Below, piece after piece: positions 1 to 11,440 of a stretch of DNA of 36,725 nt (positions are counted from its first letter, which is position 1; each line of letters begins with the position of its first letter). The notes beneath the pieces were generated by a model. That model ran no database searches. It saw only the letters and a program-made list of their open reading frames with translations, and had not been told where the DNA came from. The stretch is from Pleurobrachia bachei (lineage: Eukaryota > Ctenophora > Tentaculata > Cydippida > Pleurobrachiidae): positions 5,535 through 42,259 of the forward strand of contig AVPN01000591.1 of assembly GCA_000695325.1 (NCBI GenBank), in the 5' to 3' direction. The translations under genes were made by a program, and so were the position numbers.

Positions 1-727
1 TTTTGCGCATTGTCATAGCTCCTTCATTTCAACTCCAATCAAAAAATGACCTTCAAGTTTTCGTAAGATCTCGTCGAGATCTACAAAAAACTTGCGGGTC
101 ATTTTGTGATTTGATGCAAAGCAAAGGAGTGACAGTCGCCTAAATTACGGGTGGCGCGCGACTTTTGCACGTGCATGATCTAAGCGCTCCTACTACATCT
201 TTTCACGACTTTATTCATTTTCTCCGCACATGACTCATGTTATGAGAGTTTGTTTAATTTAGTCAAGTCATATTTTACATCTTTGCAGCTCTTTTCGTGT
301 AAAACATATTGAAATGTAATCTTTTTTGTATTTTGAGAGTTGAACCAAGTTTTTTTCTTTGAAGTAGTAAAGGTCAAACCCCCACAATATTTTATTCATT
401 TGGTGAAAATGGCCGCATTTGGTGAAAATGGGATCTTTGATGACCGTAACCGCGCCAATTTTCACCAAAAAAGGGCGTTTATTGTTTGACCTTTACTTTG
501 CTGAGTAACTATTGGGTGGAGGACTGTAGGACATATGGGTATCCTAATAGGAGAACATGTAAATCTCAAGGGATCGCTCCCTCTTATTCTCAACCATGAC
601 AGTACGTGGGTGTGAAGTCTATATGGCAGCACGAACCCCATGTACTGTCGTTGTGTAGAATAAAAGTGGGGTCTCGCGCCGCCAGAAAATTGGCAGTAGG
701 TACAGGAAAAACATACAATACTCAAAT
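1..727. other. Non-coding left flank
   Basis: I see no convincing gene here. From about position 200 the sequence matches 22540 onward, so the left edge of duplication block 1 lies near 200. A short inverted repeat sits at about 596-654. The short open frames in this stretch have no splice or family support. Confidence 0.5.
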
Positions 728-881
728 GCTTTACAAATCACAGATAATGTAGTGCCCGACTATGAGTCTCATGATGAATTAACAGTTCATGTATTTATTG
801 GACTAATTGAGACTCGCTGGATTTATTGTTAGACGAACCAGAATTTTCGGTGTGTTACACCATCATCAGCTTTACAAATCA
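728..881 (-). mobile_element. Short retroposon-like insertion with 13-bp target duplication
   Basis: The 13-base word GCTTTACAAATCA occurs at 728-740 and again at 869-881, bracketing 128 bp that are absent from the matching site in block 2 (about 23140-23152, one copy of a near-identical word). That is a filled site against an empty site. Read on the minus strand, the insert has GATGATGGTGTAACACACCG, an AAAATTCTGG stretch and AATAAA. This resembles the 3' ends of some animal retroelements, but I cannot place the family. It inserted after the blocks separated, or was lost precisely from block 2 (less likely). Confidence 0.6.
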
Positions 882-1066
882 GTTACTACAATTTAAATAC
901 ATACCGGCCATAATTATAAAACATAAACATACACCCCTTCCTTTAAACGATAAATATATTCATACATACACCCTAATTAACTAATTCTTTAATTTAATGG
1001 TATTTAGCACACCGGCCATGTGATTATAAAAAATACACCCTAAATCCTTTAAATCTAAACTTTAAT

Positions 1067-3921
1067 TTAATGGTATTTAGCACATCCATTGAACCCCTTC
1101 ACAAGTGGATTACCACACCAATGTCTCCGATACTGGGCCCCTTGCCACAAAAAGGGTTCCATCCAAGCTATACCAATCACAAATAATCTTAGGAAAGTCT
1201 TTAGAACTGTGACTTGTAGCGAGGCACCTTGTTGTTGAGAGTTTTTCGTTGCTATGGAGACAGCCTTGTTCTTTAGATCCTCAACGGAAACCTGTAGCAG
1301 AAATTGAAGAGTTACTTGATCATGTGTTTCTCTTTTTTAGGAATCTTTTCAAATATTAAACTTAACTTATTATACTGATCCCGCGCTAGGCAGTAGATAG
1401 GAAAAGAAAGCTGTAACTAAACTATAATTATAATAGTATTGACTCACAGATTTGACACCATGGTTTTCAAGTTGCTGAATGGCTTCCCTGTAGCTCTTTA
1501 TAGAAACTTTGTCATCCATTTCGGGTAGCAGACTGCCATTACTCTTGCTACTCTTGATTGTAGCACCAAATATCAACTGATCCATGTTATACCACCTGTA
1601 CCTGAAGTAGGAGGACCATATTGAATGTACTAAAACGTACTAAAATGTACTAAAATGTACTAAAATGTACTTATAAAATGTACACTAAAACGTATAAAAA
1701 TACACTAAAATGTACTATATTTACCTCACTGCCAGATCAATCCAATAAAGGGCGATCATAGCCACCGATTCTACCATTGCGATAAGGTACATTGCACTGT
1801 TTAACATTGGGTAGATTGTAAAGAGGAAGACAAGACCCGAGAATGAAGCCCAACCAATATGCCAGGCAATGACGTGGTGTCTCGAACAATCGGGGAAATC
1901 GTTGATGTTCCATATACATATCACCTGCCAAAATATGTGATAGTAGATTAGAGCATGTGATTGTGTGTCAAAACATATGCCCAACATTTATATTTGAGGT
2001 ATTGAGGTAAATACTGTTAATTTCCTAAATCGAGAAAGATTATCCTCGGGGTTCGAAGCTGTACTTACACCTATAATCCCGGTATATGCTATAACGAGAA
2101 GGACGTTGGTAATGTTGAAGTGAAATGGTCCCAGGTCTGAGTTGTAGATAAGGGTGATCTGCCAGAGTGTTACACCTAGGAAATTGTAGATAAGGTTCTA
2201 GATAAGGGTTATAGATAAGGGTGTAGATAAAGGTGTAGAAGGTGTAGATAAGGATAATGGTGTAGATAAGAGTGTAGATAAGAGGGAAGATACGACTATA
2301 GATAAGGGTGAAGATTAAAGTGTAGATAATGGTGTTATACATAAGGATGGTATGTGACATTGCGACACATAGATAAGCTGGTATAATAAATCAAATTACC
2401 TTGGACGAGTAACTTTAGAAAGCGAGCAATGGAATGGGGATTGTTAACATTCCAATCCATTATAATTGGAGCTTTGAGCACAGGTTCTACCTACGACGTG
2501 AAAAAAATATTTAATCATTTAACCCATGGATATTATATTTTTACTGTCTGTCGCCTCGACCCCATCTGAGAATCAAACGGGGTATGGAATCTTTCTTTTG
2601 TCAATGTTTAAGTCTCACCCTAAACACTCTGCAAAAGTTCTTGGCCAATGCTATCCCTAGGAAACAACAAATGGTATCTCTTATCAAACTGTCGTACCTG
2701 AAAAGCGGAATATGAGAAAAATGTATAACCTCATTAATGACAAGAATTATTGTCGTGAACCTCAAAAACTGACATTCATACCAGCTATATGTTGATATCA
2801 TACTACCATAGCAACCAACTATCGGTACTTGTTGAGTACGGGGGAAGGGTGGTCCATTAGTGTCTGACGGTCATCAACGCCATCCCTCCCCCTTACTCAG
2901 AAATCGGTACCATAGCAACGAACTGTATCGATACCATTATAATAGCAACTGCCAACTAGCCTGGATTCCATGTCCATGGGAGGATCGAGAGTAAATCCCC
3001 AATACCCAGAAGTTAACCAAAGTTCTTCAATCATTTCATTGACAAATACAGCTATTATTATTATCTTTGTTTCACCTGTATTGATTAATATAATGAATTA
3101 TTATTATTTTTGTTTCACCTGCATTGATTAATATATGAATTATTATGTAATGTAACGAAAGTCATTGAACTATTTCATTGTTAATTACAAGTAGACTATC
3201 ATCTTCGGGGGAAGTTAGGGTATTGCCAGGTAAATCGTGGCCCGACTGTACAAATGTGTCTACGTATTATGTATATACACTGTCAGAGCATTGGTCCGAC
3301 AGTACAGTACTTGCCTGTCAACACGTAGAACTCAAAAGTACCAATGACGTGTGCAAAGTTAAACGCAAATCCTGAAACAACCTGAAAAAATAAACGGTCT
3401 TGTAAATTGATGTTTACACTTATAAGGGCTCCATAACGGCCATCACGCGATTTTATTAAAGTTTTATACATAACTGACTCCTTCTTTTTTCAATTTAGGA
3501 ATCAAATCAACTATAGTTATAATTAATCGTCAAATATAATTATACCTTGGACCAGTACTCGTACACGTCCCATTTCCACTCACACATGCACATAGTGCCA
3601 CCCAGATCGAAGTAGAACACATCCGTTTTTCCTGAATCAATATTCAATTGTTGAACTCGGGATCGCGGAATATAGGTATATATCAGGTGTTACGTGATAT
3701 CCGATAGCGAATGTACTTATGTCAGTATTAATTAGTTAATTAATGAATTAAAGAATGCTTTATAACTAACCGTTAGCAGTAGCAAAGTTAGACTCCTGGG
3801 GCATTGGAACATCCTTCGTTATCGCCACATTGCGGTAGAGCGTTGCTAGGTAACGGGTCGCAACCACAACCACCACGCAAATCAATGTGTATAGCAACCA
3901 ACGGTGATTGTTAGAGACCAT
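1067..3921 (-). CDS. Divergent phosphatidylserine synthase-like membrane protein, copy A (complete, 10 exons)
   Basis: Exons, in gene order: 3771-3921, 3546-3631, 3315-3381, 2961-3075, 2619-2697, 2400-2490, 2069-2175, 1725-1924, 1448-1595, 1067-1291. All phases join and give 422 residues plus stop. The start is the ATG of exon 1 (MVSNNHRWLL), followed at once by a hydrophobic segment (9-29); about eight more membrane segments follow. Residues 114-119 (NEMIEE) and 140-155 (RYDSLIRDTICCFLGI) align by eye with the W-E-x-x-E and WWDxxxLDxxxCNxxGI motifs of animal PSS1/PSS2, which exchange serine for the phospholipid head group in the ER. A later DWNVNNPHSIAR matches the PSS region before the next membrane helix. 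The key tryptophans and asparagine differ, so activity is uncertain. Introns 3 and 4 use GC donors (AG|GCAAGT, AG|GCTAGT). Family assignment is by eye; exon structure is firmer. Confidence 0.72.
1627..1720. repeat. Tandem TGTACTAAAA-type repeat in intron 8
   Basis: Roughly nine degenerate units of a 10-11 bp word (TGTACTAAAA, variants with CGTAC) fill the intron between exons 8 and 9 of copy A. The matching intron of block 2 holds a shorter version at 23826-23910. Confidence 0.8.
2185..2345. repeat. GGTGTAGATAA minisatellite in intron 6
   Basis: Degenerate units of about 11-12 bp built on GGTGTAGATAA fill intron 6 of copy A. The same tract is at 4882-5020 (copy B) and 24400-24510 (block 2). 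The left joint of copy B falls inside this tract, so it probably served as the recombination site for that partial duplication. Confidence 0.8.
2829..2903. repeat. Foldback in intron 4
   Basis: TGAGTACGGGGGAAGGGTGG on the left pairs imperfectly with CCATCCCTCCCCCTTACTCA on the right around a short loop. Copy B has the same foldback at about 5514-5586; block 2 lacks it. It looks like a small MITE-type insertion. Confidence 0.6.
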
Positions 3922-4860
3922 GATATACCGTCTTTGAAAAACAAAATGATCGTTAACACTTTTTGGTTAAACATCAACTAACTACTGCATGTTGGATTAA
4001 GTAACTTCCTAAGTTCGTCGCACGCACCAGCGTCCAGCACGGCTATTACTAGGTTTACTGAAACTAAACTGGAAATAATTATCCTGTGCAAGTTTAAAAC
4101 TATAACAGAGGTCACCAACAAACACACAGAAAGAACTTGTTGAGTAAGGGGTGGTTCAACCAAGCAGAACTGTATATAATAGGGGGACCACTCACTGTAC
4201 TGAGGTTCCTGCACCGACGTTACTGGAGTTCGCATACAGCACCGGTATTCAAATCGCATGCTGGTGCTTTATGCGGTTCCCCATAGGTATAATTGATGAA
4301 TTGGGGTATTCAAATTATACTTGAGTTTGCCAGGAGATCTTTTAGTTTGTCAATAAAAGTGAAAGTGTTCTTGCGAGCTCCAAACGTTGGATCTATCAAG
4401 AAAGAAAAGTTAACAGCACAAACAGAGAGATACTGAGAAAGATATTGATAGGTTTCAGTGTACTCTTGTGTGCGTGCTTCACAAACTTATCAAGCTGCAG
4501 AGCTATGAAATCGAGTGTCGACATAACTATCGTGCATGTGAAGAAAACGGTTTACAAGAAAAATGAGTTATGACTTATGAGGGTGGACACAGAGAAAGAA
4601 AGGCAGAGGGTGCAGAGAGAGAGAGAGTCGAGAGAGGGTATAGAGAGAGAAAATGAATCTTTAGTTCGGTTATATGATATGACCTTTAGCCCCTCTTACA
4701 TTCTAACGGCCGCCGGTATAAGGTAACACAACAATATAAAGCCTCTAGATCAAGGCATTACGTCATATGGGCCGAGCAGCGAGCTGTGACCTCACTTGTA
4801 CATGACGTCATTCTGTAACACAGTTACTAATTAGATAATTAGATAATTAAGTAATAATTA
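3922..4860. promoter_or_regulatory. 5' flank of copy A with divergent small open frame
   Basis: This module recurs at 6631-7580, 8632-9375, 10617-11296, 28011-28976 and 30392-31253. On the minus strand it is the upstream region of the PSS-like gene; about 250 bp before the ATG is a TATTATATACAG stretch that could be a TATA-like element. On the plus strand, about 4350-4569 is an open frame containing RKILIGFSVLLCACFTNLSS, a basic-then-hydrophobic segment. It has no ATG before that segment in this copy; a TTTTAG just before it could be a splice acceptor. A GA-rich stretch at about 4596-4650 and a TCATATGGGC stretch follow. Whether it is a bidirectional promoter is inference. Confidence 0.4.
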
Positions 4861-5084
4861 GATGGTTGAATATTATGAATGATAAGGGTGTAGATAAAGG
4901 TGTAGAAGGTGTAGATAAGGATAATGGTGTAGATAAGAGTGTAGATAAGAGGGAAGATACGACTATAGATAAGGGTGAAGATTAAAGTGTAGATAATGGT
5001 GTTATACATAAGGATGGTATGTGACATTGCGACACAGTGTCACGCCCTGTATTATAGATAAGCTGGTATAATAAATCAAATTAC

Positions 5085-6630
5085 CTTGGACAAGTAACTT
5101 TAGAAAGCGAGCAATTGAATGGGGATTGTTTACATTCCAATCCATTATAATCGGCGCCTTGAGCACAGGTTCTACCTACGACGTGAAAAAAATATTTAAT
5201 CATTTAACCCATGGATATTATATTTTTACTGTCTGTCGCCTCGACCCCATCTGAGAATCAAACGGGGTATGGAATCTTTCTTTTGTCAATGTGTAAGTCT
5301 CACCCTAAACACTCTGCAAAAGTTCTTGGCCAATGCTATCCCTAGGAAACAACAAATGGTATCTCTTATCAAACTGTCGTACCTGAAAAGCGGAATATGA
5401 GAAAAATGTATAACCTCATTAATGACAAGAATTATTGTCGTGAACCTCAAAAACTGACATTCATACCAGCTATATGTTGATATCATACTACCATAGCAAC
5501 CAACTATCGGTACTTGTTGAGTACGGGGGAAGGGTGGTCCATTAGTGTCTGACGGTCATCAACGCCATCCCTCCCCCTTACTCAGAAATCGGTACCATAG
5601 CAACGAACTGTATCGATATATGGTACACCATAGCAACGAATTGTATCGATACCATAGCAACTAGCCTGGATTCCATGTCCATTGGAGGATCGAGAGTAAA
5701 TCCCCAGTACCCAGAAGTTAACCAAAGCTCTTCAATCATTTCATTGACGAACACAGCTATTATTATTATCTTTGTTTCACCTGTATTGATTAATATAATG
5801 AATTATTATTATTTTTGTTTCACCTGCATTGATTAATATATGAATTATTATGTAATGTAACGAAAGTCATTGAACTATTTCATTGTTAATTACAAGTAGA
5901 CTATGACCTTGGATCGGACCCCGATTTACCAGCATGCTCGGGAGAAAGGGTATTGCCAAATAAATCGTGGCCCGACTGTACAAATGTGTCTATATACACT
6001 GTCAGAGCATTGGTCTGACAGTACACAACTTGCCTGTCAGCACGTAGAACTCAAAAGTACCAATAACGTGTGCAAAGTTAAACGCGAACCCAGAGACGAC
6101 CTGAAAAATGGTCTTGTAAATTGATGTTTACATCGTAGGGCTCCAATAACGGCAGATTTTATCAAAACTTTATACACAACTGACTCCTTCATACTTATAA
6201 ACTCTTGTTTCAATTCAGGAAACGAATAAACTATAATTATAATTAATCAACTGTAATTATACCTTGGACCAGTACTCGTACACGTCCCATTTCCACTCAC
6301 ACATGCACATAGTTCCCCCCAGATCGAAGTAGAAAACATCCGTTTTTCCTGAATCAATATTCAATTGTTGAACTCGGGATTGCGGAATATCAATTAAGTT
6401 TGCCATACTATACTATATTGGCTAGCGAGTGTACTTATTAAAGTATTAATTAATTAATGAATTAAATTCTTTAACTAACCGTTAGCAGTAGCAAAGTTGG
6501 ACTCCTGTGGCATTGGAACATCCTTTGTTATCGCCACATTGCGGTAGAGCGTTGCTAGGTAACGGGTCGCAACCACAACCACCACGCAAATCAATGTGTA
6601 TAGCAACCAACGGTGATTGTTAGAGACCAT
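5085..6630 (-). pseudogene. PSS-like gene, truncated copy B (exons 1-6 only)
   Basis: Exons in gene order: 6480-6630, 6263-6348, 6034-6100, 5666-5780, 5304-5382, 5085-5175. Each has the same length, phase and splice sites as copy A and no stop, and the encoded residues are almost identical. Both GC donors (after exons 3 and 4) are kept. Exons 7-10, encoding the last third of the membrane domain and the C-terminus, are absent: sequence homology stops in the intron 6 minisatellite at about 4882, where it joins the 5' flank of copy A. If transcribed it would give at most an N-terminal half protein with a new end. Near-identity to copy A indicates a recent copy or ongoing conversion. Confidence 0.75.
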
Positions 6631-7580
6631 GATATACCGTCTTGAAATGTTAAAATGATCGTTAACACTTTTGAAGTTGAAACATTAGCTAACTACTGCA
6701 TGTTGGATTAAGTAACTTCCTAAGTTTATGCACGCACCAGCGTCCAGAGTTTACTGAAACTAAACTGGAAATAATTATCCTGTGCAAGTTTAAAACTATA
6801 ACAGAGGTCACCAACAAACACACAGAAAGAACTTGTTGAGTAAGGGGTGGTTCAACCAAGCAGAACTGTATATAATAGGGGGACCACTCATGTACCATGA
6901 GGTTCCACGGACATTACTGGAGTTCGCATACAGCACCGGTATATTTAAATCGCATGCTGGTGCTTTATGCGGTCCCCCATGATAGGTATAATTGATGAAT
7001 TGGGGTATTCAAATTATACTTGAGTTTGCCAGGAGATCTTTTAGATTGTCAATAAAAGTGAAAGTGTTCTTGCGAGCTCCAAACGTTGGATCTATCAAGA
7101 AAGAAAAGTTAACAGCACAAACAGAGAGATACTGAGAAAGATATTGATAGGTTTCAGTGTACTCTTGTGTGCGTGCTTCACAAACTTATCAAGCTGCAGA
7201 GCTATGAAATCGAGTGTCGACATAACTACCGTTATACATGTGAAGAAAACGGTTTACAAGAAAAATGAGTTATGACTTATGAGGGTGGACACAGAGAAAG
7301 AAAGGCAGAGGGTGCAGAGAGAGAGAGAGTCGAGAGAGGGTATAGAGAGAGAAAATGAATCTTTAGTTCGGTTATATGATATGACCTTTAGCCCCTCTTA
7401 CATTCTAACGGCCGCCGGTATAAGGTAACACAACAATATAAAGCCTCTAGATCAAGGCATTACGTCATATGGGCCGAGCAGCGAGCTGTGACCTCACTTG
7501 TACATGACGTCATTCTGTAACACAGTTACTAATTAGATAATTAGATAATTAAGTAATAATTAGATGGTTGAATATTATGA
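6631..7580. repeat. 5' flank module, copy B
   Basis: Near-identical to 3922-4860, with small indels near 6726-6760 and 6895. The plus-strand open frame with the RKILIGFSVLLCACF segment is preserved. Confidence 0.7.
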
Positions 7581-8631
7581 ATAATTGCACTGTGGAAAGG
7601 TTATTCAGATCTATCTCTCTTTTTCGCATCTTTTCTAATTTCTCTCTATCTCTGGATCTCTGAATCTATGTGACGTGATCCCTCAAGTACGCAAGCAGTC
7701 TTCAAGTTAAGCAGTTCTCAATTGTGATACGTGATACCTGCGAATCACGACCAATTGAAAACTAAATTCTTCGGGGCACCAATTCGGGTTAGTGGAGAAT
7801 TTGGCAGTGGATGAGGTGCCTGACGCCTGTACCGTGAAAGTGTGGTGAAATTCACTGCGCAAACCAGATATACGGGCATCTGGTATGGGCGTCTCATCCA
7901 CTTCCTATAAAGGGTTACCAAACAACGTCTTACGCAACCTTGGAGTAAGCTTACGCGGAGTTACATTAGAGCTTAGAACCCAAGAGTTTTAAACCCAGTT
8001 GCGTTGTTCTTCTGTATTCAAGAGAACAAAATAGGGGCAACGCAGCCAGGCATAGGCAGGGAAATTATTTCGTTACCACAAGCAATCCCGTTCGCCCTAC
8101 GGGCGAATTTTAGTAAAATGGTAGCTGTAGTAGTGGGAAACACTGACATCAGTGTCTCTCTCTCTGTCTCTCTCACACACACACTCTCTCCCTCTCTGTG
8201 GCTATATGCTATGTGATGTGATCCCTAACCTTTTCTATCCTTCTCTCTTTCTCTCCCTTCTACGTATGTTATGTGACCCCTCAAGCTCTCAAGCACTTGT
8301 GATACGCGATACCCACGTATCACATCGTCACATTGACGGATCACGTCGTCACATTGACGGATCACGTCGTCACATTGACGGATCACGTCGTCACATTGAC
8401 GGATCACGTCGTCACATTGACGGATCACGTCGTCACATTGACGGATCACGTCGTCACATTGACGGATCACGTCGTCACATTGACGGATCACGTCGTCACA
8501 TTGACGGATCACGTCGTCACATTGACGGATCACGTCGTCACATTGACGGATCACGTCGTCACATTGACGGATCAAGTCGTCACATTAACGATAGGGTGTC
8601 ACATTTCCGTCAAATTTGCATTAGATATATA
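7581..8631. repeat. 21-bp minisatellite module, first copy
   Basis: A module of about 1 kb starting near TTGCACTGTGGAAAGG and holding a CT/CA-rich stretch (8150-8260), then a 21-bp tandem array (8327-8578). It recurs at 9376-10245 and 28976-30020. No gene family is recognisable. Frames that read through the array in any direction stay open only because 21 is divisible by three. Confidence 0.75.
8327..8599. repeat. 21-bp tandem array, 12 units plus a degenerate one
   Basis: The unit is GTCACATTGACGGATCACGTC, written here as GTCACATTGACG followed by GATCACGTC. Twelve units are essentially identical; the thirteenth (8579 onward) is degenerate, reading GTCACATTAACG. Each unit carries TGACG and CACGTC words that resemble bZIP or E-box type sites, but function is not shown. 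There are no spacers, so this is not a CRISPR-like array. Confidence 0.92.
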
Positions 8632-9375
8632 TCCTGTGCAAGTTTAAAACTGACAGGGGTCACAAACAAACACACAAAAAGAACTTGTTGAGTAAGGGGT
8701 TGTTCAACCAAGCAGAACTGTATAATAGGGGGACCACTCATTTTACTGAGGTTCCACGGACATTACTGGAGTTCGCATACAGCACCGGTATTCAAATCGC
8801 ACTGCCGGTGCTTTATGCGGTCCCCCATAGGTATAATTGATGAATTGGGGTATTCAAATTATACTTGAGTTTGCCAGGAGATCTTTTAGTTTGTCAATAA
8901 AAGTGAAAGTGTTCTTGCGAGCTCCAAACGTTGGATATATCAAGAAAGAAACAGAGGGATCTTGTGTGCGTGCTTCACAAACTTATCAAGCTGCAGAGCT
9001 ATGAAATGGAGTGTCGACATAACTATCGTGCATGTGAAGAAAACGGTTTACAAGAAAAATGAGTTATGACTTATGAGGGTGGACACAGAGAAAGAAAGGC
9101 AGAGGGTGCAGAGAGAGAGAGAGTCGAGAGAGGGTATAGAGAGAGAAAATGAATCTTTAGTTCGGTTATATGATATGACCTTTAGCCCCTCTTACATTCT
9201 AACGGCCGCCGGTATAAGGTCACACAACAATATAAAGCCTCTAGATATGATCAAGGCATTACGTCATATGGGCCGAGCAGCGAGCTGTGACCTCACTTGT
9301 ACATGACGTCATTCTGTAACACAGTTACTAATTAGATAATTAGATAATTAAGTAATAATTAGATGGTTGAATATT
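8632..9375. repeat. 5' flank module, copy C (no exons attached)
   Basis: The A-type 5' flank is joined directly to the minisatellite module at about 8631, so no PSS-like exon lies on its left. The plus-strand open frame here has lost 48 bp net (16 codons), which removes the hydrophobic segment while keeping the frame. Confidence 0.7.
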
Positions 9376-10245
9376 ATGAATTGCACTGTGGAAAGGTTAT
9401 TCAGATCTGTCTCTTATCTCTCTTTTTCGCATCTTTTCTAATTTCTCTCTATCTCTGGATCTCTGAATCTATGTGACGTGATCCCTCAAGTACGCAAGCA
9501 GTCTTCAAGTTAAGCAGTTCTCAATTGTGATACGTGATACCTGCGAATCACGACCAATTGAAAACTAAATTCTTCGGGGCACCAATTTGGGTTAGTGGAG
9601 AATTTGGCAGTGGATGAGGTGCCTGACGCCTGTACCGTGAAAGTGTGGTGAAATTCACTGCGCAAACCAGATATACGGGCATCTGGTATGGGCGTCTCAT
9701 CCACTTCCTATAAAGGGTTACCAAACAACGTCTTACGCAACCTTGGAGTAAGCTTACGCGGAGTTACATTAGAGCTTAGAACCCAAGAGTTTTAAACCCA
9801 GTTGCGTTGTTCTTCTGTATTCAAGAGAACAAAATAGGGGCAACGCAGCCAGGCATAGGAAGGGAAATTATTTCGTTACCACAAGCAATCCCGTTCGCCC
9901 TACGGGCGAATTTTAGTAAAATGGTAGCTGTAGTAGTGGGAAACACTGACATCAGTGTCTCTCTCTCTGTCTCTCTCACACACACACTCTCTCCCTCTCT
10001 GTGGCTATATGCTATGTGATGTGATCCCTAACCTTTTCTATCCTTCTCTCTTTCTCTCCCTTCTACGTATGTTATGTGACCCCTCAAGCTCTCAAGCACT
10101 TGTGATACGCGATACCCACGTATCACATCGTCACATTGACGGATCACGTCGTCACATTGACGGATCACGTCGTCACATTGACGGATCAAGTCGTCACATT
10201 AACGATAGGGTGTCACATTTCCGTCAAATTTGCATTAGATATAAT
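9376..10245. repeat. 21-bp minisatellite module, second copy
   Basis: Same module as 7581-8631 but with only three full 21-bp units (10130-10192) plus the degenerate last unit. On the right it joins directly to intron 2 sequence of a PSS-like gene fragment. Confidence 0.8.
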
Positions 10246-10267
10246 TAATCAACAAATATAATTATAC

Positions 10268-10616
10268 CTTGGACCAGTACTCGTACACGTCCCATTTCCA
10301 CTCACACATGCACATAGTGCCACCCAGATCGAAATAAAAAACATCCGTTTTTCCTGCATCAATATTTAATTGTTGAACCCGGATCGCGAAATGTCGATCA
10401 AGTGTTATGCGAAATTTCCGCATTAATTAGTTAATTAATTAATTATTGAATTAAAGAAAACTAACCGTTAGCAGTTGCAAAGTTCGACTCCTGGGGCATT
10501 GGAACATCTTTTGTTATCGCCACATTGCGGTAGAGCGTTGCTAGGTAACGGGTCGCTACCACAACAACCACACAAATCAACGTGTAAAGCAACCAACGGT
10601 GATTGTTAGAGACCAT
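10268..10616 (-). pseudogene. PSS-like gene fragment, copy D1 (exons 1-2)
   Basis: Exon 1 (10466-10616) and exon 2 (10268-10353) keep the lengths, phases and splice sites of copy A and are open. Left of exon 2 the intron runs straight into the minisatellite module, so exons 3-10 are missing. It is more diverged from copy A than copy B is. A start codon, signal-anchor segment and promoter flank remain, so transcription is possible, but no functional enzyme can be made. Confidence 0.75.
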
Positions 10617-11296
10617 GATATACCGTCTTGAAACAATTAAATCGTTAACACTTTTGAAGTTGAAACATTAGCTAATTACTGCATGCTGGATTGAGTAAGT
10701 TCCTAAGTTCGTCGCACGCACCAGCGCGGCTATTACTAGGTTTACTGAACTAAACTGGAAATCATCATCATGTGTAAATTTAGAACTGATAGAGTGATGA
10801 GGTCACAAACAGACAGACATACAGAAAGAACTTGTTGAGTAAGGGGTGGTTCAACCAAGCAGAACTGTATAATAGGGGGACCAGTCATTGTACTGAGGTT
10901 CCACGGACATTACTGGAGTTCGCATACAGCATGACCGGTATTCAAATCGCAGCACCGGTGCTTTATGTGGTCCCCCATAGGTATAATTGCAATGAATTGG
11001 GGTATTCAAATTATACTTGAGTTTGCCTGGAGATCTTTTAGTTTGTCAATAAAAAAGTGTAATTGTTCTTGCGAACTCGAACGATGGTTATATCAAATGG
11101 AAGAAAAGTTAATAGCACGAAGTACAGAGGGATATTGAGAAAGATATTGATAGGTTTCTGTGTTATACTCTTGTGTGCGTGCTTGACAAACTTATCAAGC
11201 TGCAGAGCTATGAAATGGAGTGTCGACATAACTACCGTTATACACGCGAAGAAAACGGTTTACAAAGAAACAGATCGAGACATGTACATTTGCTAG
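10617..11296. repeat. 5' flank module, copy D1
   Basis: A diverged version of the 5' flank module, with the small plus-strand frame described at 11084-11296. Confidence 0.65.
11084..11296 (+). CDS. Small open frame with signal-anchor-like segment (D1)
   Basis: Seventy codons from ATG (MVISNGRKVNS) to TAG. A basic stretch (RGILRK) precedes a hydrophobic stretch (ILIGFCVILLCACL), the pattern of a signal peptide or type II membrane anchor, then a short polar tail ending DMYIC. The frame recurs in the other 5' flank modules, where indels are multiples of three (a 16-codon loss at 8950-8960; a tandem gain at 30858-31253). That is mild evidence for coding. It would be transcribed away from the PSS-like gene. 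I recognise no family; it could be a first exon or simply an open stretch carried along by duplication. Confidence 0.3.
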   Translation: MVISNGRKVNSTKYRGILRKILIGFCVILLCACLTNLSSCRAMKWSVDITTVIHAKKTVYKETDRDMYIC

Positions 11297-11440
11297 CAAG
11301 CTACCGCGGCATGCCGCCCATCCTATAGTCGAGCCACAATCGTGTACAGAGTTGATTTTAGGTTTACTCAAAGTTGGGTTATACACGATCATGGGAGAGG
11401 GAGAGATACGCGTCAGTCAAAAGATCCTCTAGTTTCGATC

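Larger units (their letters stand above)
200..11440. repeat. Segmental duplication block 1
   Basis: This stretch is homologous, in the same orientation, to about 22540-31410. Shared parts in order are the left flank, the complete PSS-like gene, its 5' flank, a 21-bp minisatellite module, an exon 1-2 fragment and a second 5' flank, ending near 11440 versus 31410. Block 1 has two extra units that block 2 lacks: an exon 1-6 copy (5085-6630) and a lone 5' flank (8632-9375). Some stretches are nearly identical while others differ by many indels. That suggests an older duplication followed by exchange between copies. Confidence 0.85.

Noticed and set aside
2040-2360. Minus-strand frame rich in IYT repeats
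   Set aside because: It is read-through of exon 7 into the intron 6 minisatellite.
3178-3375. Plus-strand 65-codon frame (also 25366-25563 and 27267-27464)
   Set aside because: It lies opposite exon 3 of the PSS-like gene, whose splice phases fit on the minus strand.
8327-8599. CRISPR-like array
   Set aside because: Units are contiguous without spacers and the setting is eukaryotic.
8152-8691. Long frames in three readings through the 21-bp array
   Set aside because: A 21-bp period keeps any stop-free frame open; there is no non-repeat coding support and the array length varies.
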